Source: Bradyrhizobium aeschynomenes | Lineage (GTDB): Bacteria > Pseudomonadota > Alphaproteobacteria > Rhizobiales > Xanthobacteraceae | Direction: 5' to 3' | Assembly: GCF_013178945.1 (NCBI RefSeq) | Contig: NZ_JABFDM010000017.1 | Location: 1-64,000 of the forward strand | DNA: 64,000 bases | The notes under the pieces: generated by a model | The model's input: only the letters and a program-made list of their open reading frames with translations | What the model was told of the DNA's origin: nothing | The model's database searches: none | Made by a program: the position numbers and the translations under genes | Shown here: one piece after another, positions 16,908 through 25,398 of the stretch | Layout of the letters: each line of letters begins with the position of its first letter | Position numbering within the stretch: the stretch's first letter is position 1

Positions 16908-18356
16908 TTAACCAATGTGGCGGGATGCGCCGCCGAGCAGACGCAGCCGCCGCCATCCGATCACCATGCCCGTGATGCTGAAGGCCGCGCCGAGCCCGCA
17001 CAGGCCGACGATGAGCAGCGTGCGCAGCGTCGCATGAGCCAGCAAGGTCGGAAAGTCGAGCGTATGCAGCGCCTGATAAAGCCAGCGATAGGCGCGCCGC
17101 GATGGATCGAGCTTCTCGAGGACAGCGCCCGACGCGGAGTCGACATGATACCAAGTGTCGCCGCAGACCACGCGATGGACCGGGGCGCCCGGCACCTCTG
17201 ACGTGAAGGGATGGTCGTCGCCCGGCTCGACCTCGATCGATCGCGCACAGTCGGCGCGCAGGTGCGCGGTGACCGCGTTGATTTCCGCCGGCTGCAGGAA
17301 GCGGCCGACGATGTGCCGGGCGGAGCCGTCGAGTACCGAGATCTGCTGCTGCATCAGCGCACGCCGCGCGCGCTGATGCAGGCGGCCGCCGAACGCGAAC
17401 CATTCGATCTCGCGGGCCTCGCCAGGCACGGCGGTCAGAGGGGCGGCGGCGAGCCGTGTCCAATCCGGCGCGCCGGTGAGGAAGGCGTCCTCGGATGCCG
17501 TGAGATGGCCGGTCGCAAACAGCCGGCCGTGGTCCATCGACAGCCAGCCGCTGACGATCCAGGTGAGCAGGAACTGCATGCAGACGAGGCCGGCCCAATG
17601 ATGCCACAGGTGCCAGCCGCGGTAGCGCGAGCTGAGCCGCGCCTTGCGCCGTCGCAGCCTGATGGGCCCGAGGAGGGCGCCGGTTACGGCCGCCATGACC
17701 GCCGCGAGCGACAGCCACCAGACTACGATGTTCCAGGCCGCCCAGTCCTTGCGCAGCACCGTCGGATAGATCCAGTGCACGACGCTGCCGACATAATTCC
17801 AGGCGCGCTCGAAGTGCGTGGTGTCGAGCACCACCTCTCCCGTCCGCGACGAGACATAGATCTCGCTGCCCTGCGAATCGTTGAGCGCGATCCGGTACAG
17901 CGGGCGATGGGAATCGAAACGGTTCGGCACCGTCCATTGATCGTAGTCGTCGCGTGCGGCGATGGCAGCGCCGCTGGCGTCAAGTCCGCGCCGTTGCGCG
18001 GTGGTGCGGGCAATCGACAGAGCGAGGTTGGGGTCTGTCACATCGGCCGCCGCCAACGTGTCGGCATGGATGGCCGTGCTGCGACCGTGCGAAGTGATTA
18101 CATAGACCGGTCCGTCCGCGCGCTGCATCAGCCGGATGCGGATGGGACGGTCGATGCCACCAGCGGCGAGCGCCTCCGCGGGGCTGCGCAGGCCGGCGGT
18201 GAGGTCAAGCGACGCCAGTCCCGCGAAGCGTTCGCTCTCCGTCTGTGTCGGGAACGGCACGAAGTGCATCACGATGCCGGTGGCGAACCACAGCACGAAC
18301 AGCGGGCCAAGGGGAATGCTGAGCCAGCGATGCGTGAGGATCAGCGCCCGGATCAT
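16908..18356 (-). CDS. PepSY-associated transmembrane protein
   Basis: The 482-residue protein begins with a membrane segment (LILTHRWLSIPLGPLFVLWFATGIVM) and has further helices near residues 200-225, 255-275 and the C-terminal end. These enclose PepSY-like periplasmic domains, with phrases such as YRIALNDSQGSEIYVSSRTGEVV and WYHVDSASGAVLEKLD. PepSY/PiuB-type membrane proteins accompany TonB-dependent receptors and are thought to help in metal release or reduction. Its start is six bases after the receptor stop codon, so the two are cotranscribed from the palindrome-bearing promoter. Confidence 0.87.
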   Translation of the reverse strand: MIRALILTHRWLSIPLGPLFVLWFATGIVMHFVPFPTQTESERFAGLASLDLTAGLRSPAEALAAGGIDRPIRIRLMQRADGPVYVITSHGRSTAIHADTLAAADVTDPNLALSIARTTAQRRGLDASGAAIAARDDYDQWTVPNRFDSHRPLYRIALNDSQGSEIYVSSRTGEVVLDTTHFERAWNYVGSVVHWIYPTVLRKDWAAWNIVVWWLSLAAVMAAVTGALLGPIRLRRRKARLSSRYRGWHLWHHWAGLVCMQFLLTWIVSGWLSMDHGRLFATGHLTASEDAFLTGAPDWTRLAAAPLTAVPGEAREIEWFAFGGRLHQRARRALMQQQISVLDGSARHIVGRFLQPAEINAVTAHLRADCARSIEVEPGDDHPFTSEVPGAPVHRVVCGDTWYHVDSASGAVLEKLDPSRRAYRWLYQALHTLDFPTLLAHATLRTLLIVGLCGLGAAFSITGMVIGWRRLRLLGGASRHIG

Positions 18357-18362
18357 GCCGCC

Positions 18363-20765
18363 TCAGAACTTGAACGAGGCTTCGACCTCGTAGGTGCGGG
18401 GCGCGCCTAAGAAGATCTGGTCGGGATAGAACGGGTCGCTCCAGGCCGCATAGCGTTTGTCGGTGACGTTGCGGACGCGGAAGGCGAGGCGCGTGCTGGT
18501 CGCGGTCGCAAACAGCGGCACCTTCGGCAGATCGACAAAGGCAAACAGGTCGGCGGTCGTGTAGGCCAGCAGCTTCACCGTGTTGGCATCGGTGCTCCAG
18601 CGGTCGCCGACGTGACGGACCGAGAATCCGAGTTCGACCGGCCACCAGCCCGGATTGGGGAAGCGATAGGAGGCGCCCCCATTGATGATGACGGCGGGAA
18701 TGTTCGGCGGCGTGTTGCCCGAGAACGAGCCGCTGCCGTCGGCGAGATCGTAGTCGGCGTAGCGCGCGCGGACATAGGCGACATTGCCCCAGAGCTTGCT
18801 CTCCGGCGTCGGCCGCACCGCGGCTGCGACCTCGATGCCCTGCGACTTCACCTTGCCGGCAAGATTGAGCTGCTGGCCGGCCTGGGCGCTGTAGACGTTG
18901 TTGCGTTCAATGTCGAAGGCCGAGAAGGTCCACTCGGCGCGGCCGTTCCACAGCAGTTGCTTGACGCCGGTCTCGTAGCTGCGGGAGTCCGACAGCGTCA
19001 GGTTCTGCGTCGGAGTCAGGATGAAAATGCTGTCGGCCGAGATGTCGGTCGCGGTTGCATATTGGCTGTAGAAGGTGGTGCCCGGCAGCGCCTCCCAGGT
19101 ATAGCCGATGCGGCCGGTGAGCGGCTGCCAGCTCTTTGAATAGGGGAAGCCGGACCGCTCAGCGCCGTTCCTGATCCAATTGCGATCGAGCGTGAAGGGA
19201 TTGTAGCGCAGGCCGCCGATCAGGGCGAAGGTGTCGGTGAGCTTCAGCCGGTCCTCGAGGTTCAGCGCGACGCTGTCGATGGTGGCGGTCTGCAGCTGCG
19301 TTCTCAAGTCGCCATAGGTGCCGCGGTCGAACCCGACCAGCGGGACCGATTCACCGGGAAAGTTCGCCGCGCCGGGCCGCGTGAAGTCGGTATGCGAGCT
19401 CTCGACCGAGCCGACCAGGCGGTTGGCCAGACCGAAGATGCTGCCGTTCCACGTCACGTCGGTGACATTGCCGACGATGTTGTGGTTGTGGTGGACGAAG
19501 AACCGCTCGCGATCGACCGGCCTTCCGTTCGTTGCGTTGGCGTTGTAGGCCGAGACCTCGTTGTTGTACCAATCGCGGCTGGCATTGTAATTGTAGATCT
19601 GGCTCCGCAGCTTGACGGCGTTGTTGAGATCCCATTCGAAGCCGCTGCGGACCCAGGACTCCTTGATGGTCTTGTGGCCGTCGATCACGTTGTAGTTGGT
19701 CGACAGCGTGCGGCGGTCGATGGTCACGGCATCGAGAGTGCTGCCGTTGTAGGCGGATATCTTGCTGCCCGAGACGATGCCGGCGGTCGCATTGATGCCG
19801 CTGTCGCTCGCCGGCACCAGCGGCGTGCCCTCATAGGGCTTGGCCTTGTAGTCCTTGAATTCGGCGGCAACGAAGGTCTTGAAGCTGTCGGATAAGCGGT
19901 AGTTCAATTGACCCGAGACGTGGACGTTCTTGAACTCGGTGTCGTCGATGAAGCCGACTTCTTTCGTCCGGCTGACATCGAAGCGGTAGTCGAGCCCCTG
20001 CACGGTGGTGCTGCCGCCCGAGCCGAAGCCGCTCCGGAACGTGCCGCGCTGGTCGAAGCCGATGAAGGCGTCGTTCTGAACCGGGCCCGTGTGAGGTACC
20101 TTCGTTACGAAATTGATGGTGCCGCCGACGGCGCCCTGGCCTGAACTCAGCGAGGAGGGACCCTTGAGAAACTCGATGCGGTCGAGATTGAAGGTCTCCA
20201 TCGTCAGCGCCGTGAAGCCGGTCGGGCCGATGTTGATGCCGTTGTAGAGCACGTTGACCTGGTTGCCCTGGAAGCCGCGCATCGCAAAGCCGACATCGTT
20301 CGGCGCATCGCCGGCGCTGACGCCGGTCGCGCCTTTCACCGCGTCGACCGTCGTATGGTAGCCCTGCTCGCGCAGCGTCTCGGCGCCGATCACTTCGACC
20401 GCCGCAGGCACCTCGCGCGCCGTCAGGCCGAGGCGGCTGCCGATAGCAGGCGTCGCATTGCCGTTGAGGGGCGTCGCGGCCGAGCCGGCGGAGGAGGGAG
20501 TGGGCTGCGCCGCTGCCTGTGCCGGCGCAGCCGCGCGCCGCGCCGCAGGCCGCAGCATCCGCTTGGCGGCTTGCCCCGCCGATGACGTCCGGCCGGCCAC
20601 CTGCCGCTGGCGCGGCGCATCGACCGTGACGTCCGGCAGCGGCGTATCCGCCGTCGTCCGCCTCCCGCTCGTGGCCTGCTGCGCATGGGCCGCCGGCATG
20701 GCGGACCAGCCTGCCAGCATCACCCCCGCCAGCGATATCGAAGCCCAGACGTTTCGCGTGCTCAT
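18363..20765 (-). CDS. TonB-dependent outer-membrane receptor
   Basis: The 800-residue protein has a signal peptide ending near AHA-Q (about residue 31), a possible TonB box around DVTVDA, an Ala/Pro-rich linker, a plug domain (from about VPAAVEVIGAETL, with VGFAMRGFQGNQVNVLYNG and KGPSSLSSGQGAVGGTINFVTK) and a C-terminal beta barrel ending in phenylalanine (VEASFKF). The family match is to siderophore receptors. The start at 20765 with GGGGA upstream fits the signal peptide. It is the first gene of a pair with the PepSY protein. The upstream palindrome resembles a Zur rather than a Fur/Irr/RirA site, so the cargo may be a zinc complex; that is inference. Confidence 0.9.
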   Translation of the reverse strand: MSTRNVWASISLAGVMLAGWSAMPAAHAQQATSGRRTTADTPLPDVTVDAPRQRQVAGRTSSAGQAAKRMLRPAARRAAAPAQAAAQPTPSSAGSAATPLNGNATPAIGSRLGLTAREVPAAVEVIGAETLREQGYHTTVDAVKGATGVSAGDAPNDVGFAMRGFQGNQVNVLYNGINIGPTGFTALTMETFNLDRIEFLKGPSSLSSGQGAVGGTINFVTKVPHTGPVQNDAFIGFDQRGTFRSGFGSGGSTTVQGLDYRFDVSRTKEVGFIDDTEFKNVHVSGQLNYRLSDSFKTFVAAEFKDYKAKPYEGTPLVPASDSGINATAGIVSGSKISAYNGSTLDAVTIDRRTLSTNYNVIDGHKTIKESWVRSGFEWDLNNAVKLRSQIYNYNASRDWYNNEVSAYNANATNGRPVDRERFFVHHNHNIVGNVTDVTWNGSIFGLANRLVGSVESSHTDFTRPGAANFPGESVPLVGFDRGTYGDLRTQLQTATIDSVALNLEDRLKLTDTFALIGGLRYNPFTLDRNWIRNGAERSGFPYSKSWQPLTGRIGYTWEALPGTTFYSQYATATDISADSIFILTPTQNLTLSDSRSYETGVKQLLWNGRAEWTFSAFDIERNNVYSAQAGQQLNLAGKVKSQGIEVAAAVRPTPESKLWGNVAYVRARYADYDLADGSGSFSGNTPPNIPAVIINGGASYRFPNPGWWPVELGFSVRHVGDRWSTDANTVKLLAYTTADLFAFVDLPKVPLFATATSTRLAFRVRNVTDKRYAAWSDPFYPDQIFLGAPRTYEVEASFKF

Positions 20766-20860
20766 TCCGAATTCCCCACCGCGGATGTCCGGCTGCCCGG
20801 CGCTCCGCTTCCAAGCCAAAGTTCGTCGTAGCGGGGACGAGAGTTAGCGTAGGTGGGAGC

Positions 20861-20886
20861 AAATGTAATGTTATAACATTACATTT
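20861..20886. promoter_or_regulatory. perfect 26-bp palindrome, Zur-box-like operator
   Basis: The segment is identical to its reverse complement over 26 bases, with the core ATGTTATAACAT at 20868-20879. As recalled, Rhizobiales Zur sites share this core. It lies about 96 bases upstream of the TonB receptor start, and its central TTATAA could overlap a -10 element. Nothing else in the window has a palindrome of this length without spacer. Confidence 0.7.
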
Positions 20887-21058
20887 ACTTCCTTCTCCTC
20901 GTATGTGTCTCGATCGAGCAACATCTGCGAACGATTAGCGATTGCAATCGGTAACAGCGAGTCGCTTGGCGCGCAACGGGCGCTGCTCTGGGCGGGCGCG
21001 TCACGTTCCGTCGCGCCGCGCACAGGGCGGGGACGAGGAAGCGCCAGCGCGGGCGAAG

Positions 21059-21086
21059 CCTGCCGCCGCGCGGAAGCGGCGGCAGG
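21059..21086 (-). terminator. strong GC hairpin after the dehydrogenase gene
   Basis: CCTGCCGCCGC (21059-21069) and GCGGCGGCAGG (21076-21086) form a perfect 11-bp stem with a 6-base loop, 24 bases beyond the stop of the 21110-21979 gene. No T-run follows on either strand, so termination would need a factor. Confidence 0.5.
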
Positions 21087-21109
21087 GGATCAGATGGGAC
21101 GCGACCGCG

Positions 21110-21979
21110 TCACTTCTCCAGACGCGCGAGCAGGCTGCACGTGTCCCAGCGCTTGCCGCCGAGCTTCTCGACCTCGGAATAGAACTGATCGACCAGCGCG
21201 GTCACCGGCAGATGGGCGCCGTTGCGGCGCGCCTCGCTGATGCAGATCGACAGGTCCTTGCGCATCCATTCCACTGCAAAGCCAAAGTCATATTTGCCTT
21301 CGTTCATGGCCTTGTAGCGGTTCTCCATCTGCCAGGACTGCGCGGCGCCCTTGGAGATGGTGTCGATGACTGCCGGCACGTCGAGGCCCGACTTCTTCGC
21401 GAAATGGATGCCCTCGGCGAGGCCCTGCACGAGACCCGCGATGCAGATCTGGTTGACCATCTTGGTCAGCTGGCCGGAGCCGGCCGGTCCAAGCAGCTTG
21501 CACATCCGGGCATAGGCCGCGATCACCGGCTCGGCGCCCGCGAAAGCATCCTGGGTGCCGCCGCACATCACGGTCAGCACGCCATTCTCGGCGCCCGCCT
21601 GGCCGCCCGAGACCGGCGCGTCGATGAATTTGAAGCCGGACTTGGTGGCTGCGGCGTCGAGCTCACGTGCCACTTCAGCTGATGCCGTGGTGTGGTCGAC
21701 GAAGGTCGCACCCTTGGTCATGCCGGCGAAGGCGCCGTCGGGGCCGATCGTGACCGAGCGCAGATCGTTGTCATTGCCGACGCAGCACATCACGAAGTCC
21801 TGGCCTTCGGCGGCCTGCTTCGGCGTCGCCGCGGTCTTGCCGCCGAACTTGTCGGCCCATTCCTTCGCCTTGGCTGCCGTGCGGTTGTAGACGGTGACCT
21901 CGTGACCACCCTTCTTCACGAGATGTCCCGCCATGGGGAACCCCATGACGCCGAGACCGATGAAAGCGACTTTAGCCAT
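21110..21979 (-). CDS. NAD(P)-dependent beta-hydroxyacid dehydrogenase (HIBADH/tartronate semialdehyde reductase family)
   Basis: The 289-residue protein has the nucleotide motif FIGLGVMGFPMAGHLVKKG at the N-terminus, the substrate motif DAPVSGGQAGAENGVLTVMCGG near residues 115-136 and the catalytic-lysine region GSGQLTKMVNQI near 165-176. This set defines the 3-hydroxyisobutyrate/tartronate-semialdehyde/glyoxylate-succinate-semialdehyde reductase family, whose members cannot be told apart by eye. The start at 21979 with AAGGTC upstream is preferred over a longer reading from 22051. It is divergent from the VOC gene and has no operon partners. Confidence 0.88.
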   Translation of the reverse strand: MAKVAFIGLGVMGFPMAGHLVKKGGHEVTVYNRTAAKAKEWADKFGGKTAATPKQAAEGQDFVMCCVGNDNDLRSVTIGPDGAFAGMTKGATFVDHTTASAEVARELDAAATKSGFKFIDAPVSGGQAGAENGVLTVMCGGTQDAFAGAEPVIAAYARMCKLLGPAGSGQLTKMVNQICIAGLVQGLAEGIHFAKKSGLDVPAVIDTISKGAAQSWQMENRYKAMNEGKYDFGFAVEWMRKDLSICISEARRNGAHLPVTALVDQFYSEVEKLGGKRWDTCSLLARLEK

Positions 21980-22241
21980 ATGAGTGACCTTGCCCTTGGG
22001 GTTCTGCCGGCGGCCTTGGGATGGCCGGGCGGTTCTTGGAGAGGAAAACATCAGCAGCCGGCCGGGTTCCGGCGGCGCGCTGGACGCCGCACCATAACGG
22101 CTTGCGAGGCGGGGGCAACGGCTTCGTGACGGATGCGAAAGGGCGCCGGCGTGCTAAAGAGGCATGGTCAGGATGGCTTGCAAAGCCGTCATTCCACGAC
22201 GAAATCCAGACAAGCAACGAACCAGCCAGGGAGTGTCTCGC

Positions 22242-22688
22242 ATGGGCGTCAGCGTCGGCGTGCTCGATCATTTCAATATCCGGACCCGCAACCTGCAGGA
22301 GACCGTGCGCTTCTATGAGGACGTGCTCGGGCTCGAGAATGGCGACCGGCCGAACTTCGCGTTTCCCGGCGCGTGGATGTACAGCGAAGGCCGTCCCGTC
22401 GTGCATCTGGTCGACATCTCGCCGACCTCCGAGGCGCAGAAGCCGGACTCCGGCGTCGTCCACCACGTGGCCTTCGTCAGCCGTGGCTTTGCCGGCATGA
22501 AGGCGCGGCTCGCAGCCAAGGGCATGCCGTTCGATGCGCGGCAGGTGCCGGGCGGCGAGCTGTGGCAGATCTTCGTCCGCGACCCCAACGGCGTGATGAT
22601 CGAGCTCAATTACGAGGCAGCGAAGGAGCAGGCCGAGGATGCGCCTGACGAGAACTCCGGCGACGTCGGAACCATGGTGGCGTTTTGA
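22242..22688 (+). CDS. VOC-family protein (glyoxalase/bleomycin resistance/dioxygenase fold)
   Basis: The 148-residue protein has the paired beta-alpha-beta-beta-beta modules of the vicinal oxygen chelate fold: LDHFNIRTRNLQETVRFYEDVLGL near the start and VHHVAFVSRGFAGMKARLAAKG in the second half. Likely metal ligands are H11, the histidine in GVVHHVAF and the glutamate in MIELNY near the end. The start at 22242 has AGGGAG eight bases upstream. Function may be an isomerase, lyase or dioxygenase; the family does not say which. Confidence 0.85.
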   Translation: MGVSVGVLDHFNIRTRNLQETVRFYEDVLGLENGDRPNFAFPGAWMYSEGRPVVHLVDISPTSEAQKPDSGVVHHVAFVSRGFAGMKARLAAKGMPFDARQVPGGELWQIFVRDPNGVMIELNYEAAKEQAEDAPDENSGDVGTMVAF

Positions 22689-22694
22689 GCCCGG

Positions 22695-22761
22695 CTTCAT
22701 TATGAAGCAGCGCAACAGAGGGCTGACGCGATCCTTCCGGCAACGGCGGAAGATCGCGTCC
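22695..22761 (+). other. two inverted repeats between the VOC and mrp genes
   Basis: GCTTCAT-T-ATGAAGC (22695-22709) is a small palindrome. Sixteen bases later GACGCGATC (22726-22734) pairs with GATCGCGTC (22753-22761), with further pairing of CTTCC/GGAAG inside. The second could end the VOC transcript or act as a leader hairpin for mrp, which starts 59 bases on. There is no T-run. Confidence 0.4.
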
Positions 22762-22820
22762 GGCCAATATGATAGGACGCGACGATGTGGCGCGTTCTGA
22801 ACTTTTTCAGGAGACGCGCC

Positions 22821-23951
22821 GTGAGCGTGACGCAGCAGCAGGTCATCGAGGCACTCAAGCGGGTCCGCTCGCCGCGCGGCGTGGCGCTTCCCGACGCCGG
22901 CGTGCTGTCGCCGATCACGGCGAACGACGGCAAGGTGTTCTTCTCGATCAACGTCGAGGCCAGCGAGGCGCGCGCCTGGGAGGATACCCGGGCAAAGGCC
23001 GAAGCCGCCGTGCGCGCCATTCCCGGCGTCACCATGGCGATGATCGCGCTGACCGCCGAGCGCAAGGCGGGTGCTGCGGCCCCACCGCAAAGGCAGGGCG
23101 GCGTGCAGCCGGTCGCGGCGCATCGGCCGCATCAGCACCAGCATCCGGCCGATTCGCCGATGTCGAAGCAGGCGGCGATTCCCGGCATCGCTGCGGTCAT
23201 CGCGGTGGCCTCCGGCAAGGGCGGCGTCGGCAAGTCGACCACCGCGATCAATCTCGCGCTGGGCCTGCGCGATCTCGGCCTCAAGGTCGGGCTGCTCGAC
23301 GCCGACATCTACGGCCCGTCGGTGCCGCGGCTCACCGGGCTGCAGGAGAAGCCGCAGCTGACGCCCGAGAAGAAGATGATCCCGCTGTCCCGCTTCGGCC
23401 TTGCGATCATGTCGATCGGCTTCCTGGTCGACGAGGACTCGGCGCTGGTGTGGCGCGGGCCGATGGTGATGTCGGCCATCAACCAGATGCTGCGCGACGT
23501 CGCCTGGGGGACGCTCGATGTCCTGGTGGTTGACATGCCGCCCGGCACCGGTGACGCCCAGCTCACGCTGGCGCAGAACGTGCCGCTGAAGGGTGCGGTG
23601 ATCGTCTCGACGCCTCAGGACCTGTCCCTGATCGACGCCCGCCGGGGGCTTGCGATGTTCCGCAAGGTCAACGTGCCCGTGCTCGGCATCATCGAGAACA
23701 TGAGCTATTTCCAGTGTCCGCAATGCGGGACGCGTTCGGACATCTTCGGCCATGGCGGCGCGCGCCACGAGGCCGAGCGTCTCGGCGTGCCGTTCCTCGG
23801 CGAGATCCCGCTGCATATGGACATCCGATCGACGTCGGACGCTGGCAACCCGGTGGTGGAGAGTGAGCCGAACGGCCCGCACGCGGCGATCTACCGGACT
23901 ATCGCGTCCTCGGTGCGGGATCAGCTCAAGGGCGCCATCGCCGCGGCTTGA
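22821..23951 (+). CDS. mrp: Mrp/ApbC-type Fe-S cluster carrier ATPase
   Basis: The 376-residue protein joins an N-terminal MIP18/DUF59 domain (about residues 1-75), a His/Pro/Gln-rich linker (about 85-112, with HRPHQHQH) and a Mrp/NBP35 ATPase domain. That domain has the deviant P-loop GKGGVGKSTT, DADIYGPSVPRL, VDMPPGTGD and the cluster-binding CPQC in ENMSYFQCPQC. It holds and delivers [4Fe-4S] clusters to apoproteins in the cytosol. A GTG start at 22821 is chosen because AGGAG lies seven bases upstream; an ATG at 22785 would add twelve residues with no ribosome site. The window contains several Fe-S clients, such as MoaA. Confidence 0.92.
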   Translation: MSVTQQQVIEALKRVRSPRGVALPDAGVLSPITANDGKVFFSINVEASEARAWEDTRAKAEAAVRAIPGVTMAMIALTAERKAGAAAPPQRQGGVQPVAAHRPHQHQHPADSPMSKQAAIPGIAAVIAVASGKGGVGKSTTAINLALGLRDLGLKVGLLDADIYGPSVPRLTGLQEKPQLTPEKKMIPLSRFGLAIMSIGFLVDEDSALVWRGPMVMSAINQMLRDVAWGTLDVLVVDMPPGTGDAQLTLAQNVPLKGAVIVSTPQDLSLIDARRGLAMFRKVNVPVLGIIENMSYFQCPQCGTRSDIFGHGGARHEAERLGVPFLGEIPLHMDIRSTSDAGNPVVESEPNGPHAAIYRTIASSVRDQLKGAIAAA

Positions 23952-24127
23952 TGCACTGCAGCGAAGTGCGTGCGACCATTGGACTGTTTGTCATCCCAAC
24001 GTCGCGTTTTCGCTTAACCGGTTCCGTGCTAAAGCCCGGCCCGGATCGCCTTCGACCGTACGCGGCCAATCGTGTCGGCGGATAAAGTTTTCAACGGGAA
24101 ACGCCCCCAACAAGGAGATGCCTTAAT

Positions 24128-25222
24128 ATGAAGCGTCGTGATTTTCTGAAGGTTTCGGCCGCGGGTGCCGCGGCGACGGCTGCGGTGGCCTCGCCGGCGA
24201 TCGCGCAGTCGATGCCGGAAATCAAGTGGCGGTTGACCTCGAGCTTCCCGAAGTCGCTCGACACGATCTATGGCGGCGCCGAGTACATGGCGAAGCAGGT
24301 CGCCGAGATGACCGACAACAAGTTCCAGATCCAGGTCTTCCAGGCCGGTGAGCTGGTTCCGGGTCTGCAGGCGCTCGACGCCACCTCCAAGAACACCGTC
24401 GAGATGTGCCATACGGTGTCGTATTATTACGTCGGCAAGGACCCGACCTTCGCGATCTTCGCTTCGGTCCCGTTCGGCCTCAATGCCCGGCAGCAGAACT
24501 CCTGGCTGTACCAGGGCGGCGGCAACGAGCTCGCCAACGAGTTCTACAAGAAGGCCGCCAACGTCATTGGCTTCCCCTGCGGCAACACCGGCACTCAGAT
24601 GGGTGGCTGGTTCCGCAAGGAGATCAAGACCGTCGCCGATCTCTCGGGCCTGAAATTCCGCATCGGCGGCATCGCCGGACAGGTGCTGCAGAAGCTCGGC
24701 GTCGTGCCGCAGCAGCTCGCGGGCGGCGACATCTATCCGTCGCTGGAGAAGGGCACTATCGACGCGGCCGAGTGGGTCGGTCCCTATGACGACGAAAAGC
24801 TCGGCTTCCAGAAGGTGGCCAAGTACTACTACTATCCGGGCTTCTGGGAGGGCGGTCCGACCGTCCACGCCTTTGCCAACCTCGACAAGTACAACGAGTT
24901 GCCGAAGCACTATCAGTCGATCCTCGCCAACGCGACGGTCAACGCCAACACCTGGATGGCTGCGCGCTACGACCAGGTGAACCCGGCAGCGCTGAAGCGG
25001 CTGGTGGCCGGCGGCACGCAGCTGCGTCCGTTCACCAACGAGGTGCTCGAAGCCTGCCTCAAGGCGACCAACGAGCTGTGGGCCGAGATCTCGGCCAAGA
25101 ACGCCGACTTCAAGAAGGTGATCGACGCGATGCAGGCCTACCGCTCGGATGAATATCTGTGGTGGCAGGTTGCCGAGTATACCTACGACAGCTTCATGAT
25201 CCGCTCGCGCACCCGCGGCTGA
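24128..25222 (+). CDS. TRAP transporter substrate-binding protein, TakP-like (copy 1)
   Basis: The 364-residue protein has a Tat signal (RRDFLKVSAAG) cut after AIAQ and the fold of DctP-type binding proteins. The segment LKFRIGG followed by DAAEWVGPYDDEKLGF matches the TakP/lactate group, in which the arginine and the EW region bind a 2-oxo or 2-hydroxy monocarboxylate with a cation. AAGGAGA lies upstream of the ATG. A closely related second copy follows at 25399. The permease genes lie downstream on the opposite strand. A monocarboxylate ligand is likely from family knowledge. Confidence 0.92.
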   Translation: MKRRDFLKVSAAGAAATAAVASPAIAQSMPEIKWRLTSSFPKSLDTIYGGAEYMAKQVAEMTDNKFQIQVFQAGELVPGLQALDATSKNTVEMCHTVSYYYVGKDPTFAIFASVPFGLNARQQNSWLYQGGGNELANEFYKKAANVIGFPCGNTGTQMGGWFRKEIKTVADLSGLKFRIGGIAGQVLQKLGVVPQQLAGGDIYPSLEKGTIDAAEWVGPYDDEKLGFQKVAKYYYYPGFWEGGPTVHAFANLDKYNELPKHYQSILANATVNANTWMAARYDQVNPAALKRLVAGGTQLRPFTNEVLEACLKATNELWAEISAKNADFKKVIDAMQAYRSDEYLWWQVAEYTYDSFMIRSRTRG

Positions 25223-25255
25223 TCGCAAGCATCCAAGATCGGCGGATCGAGATGG

Positions 25256-25284
25256 AGCCCGGCCTCGCAAGAGGCCGGGCTTTT
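25256..25284 (+). terminator. intrinsic terminator after TRAP binding protein 1
   Basis: GCCCGGCCTC (25257-25266), loop GCAA and GAGGCCGGGC (25271-25280) are followed by TTTT. This is a textbook rho-independent terminator 35 bases after the stop codon, and it separates the two binding-protein genes into different transcripts. Confidence 0.92.
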
Positions 25285-25398
25285 GCGTTGCGGCAACTTT
25301 TCGCAATGGCACTCCGCCGCGCTTTGATCCACACTGGAACACAAGCCTCACAAGAAGGCTGCCCAGGAAACGCGCACACACCCAAGGGAGGGAAGACT

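Noticed and set aside
21972..23882. 636-codon antisense frame across VOC and mrp
   Set aside because: Both plus-strand genes have family motifs and ribosome sites; the antisense frame has neither.
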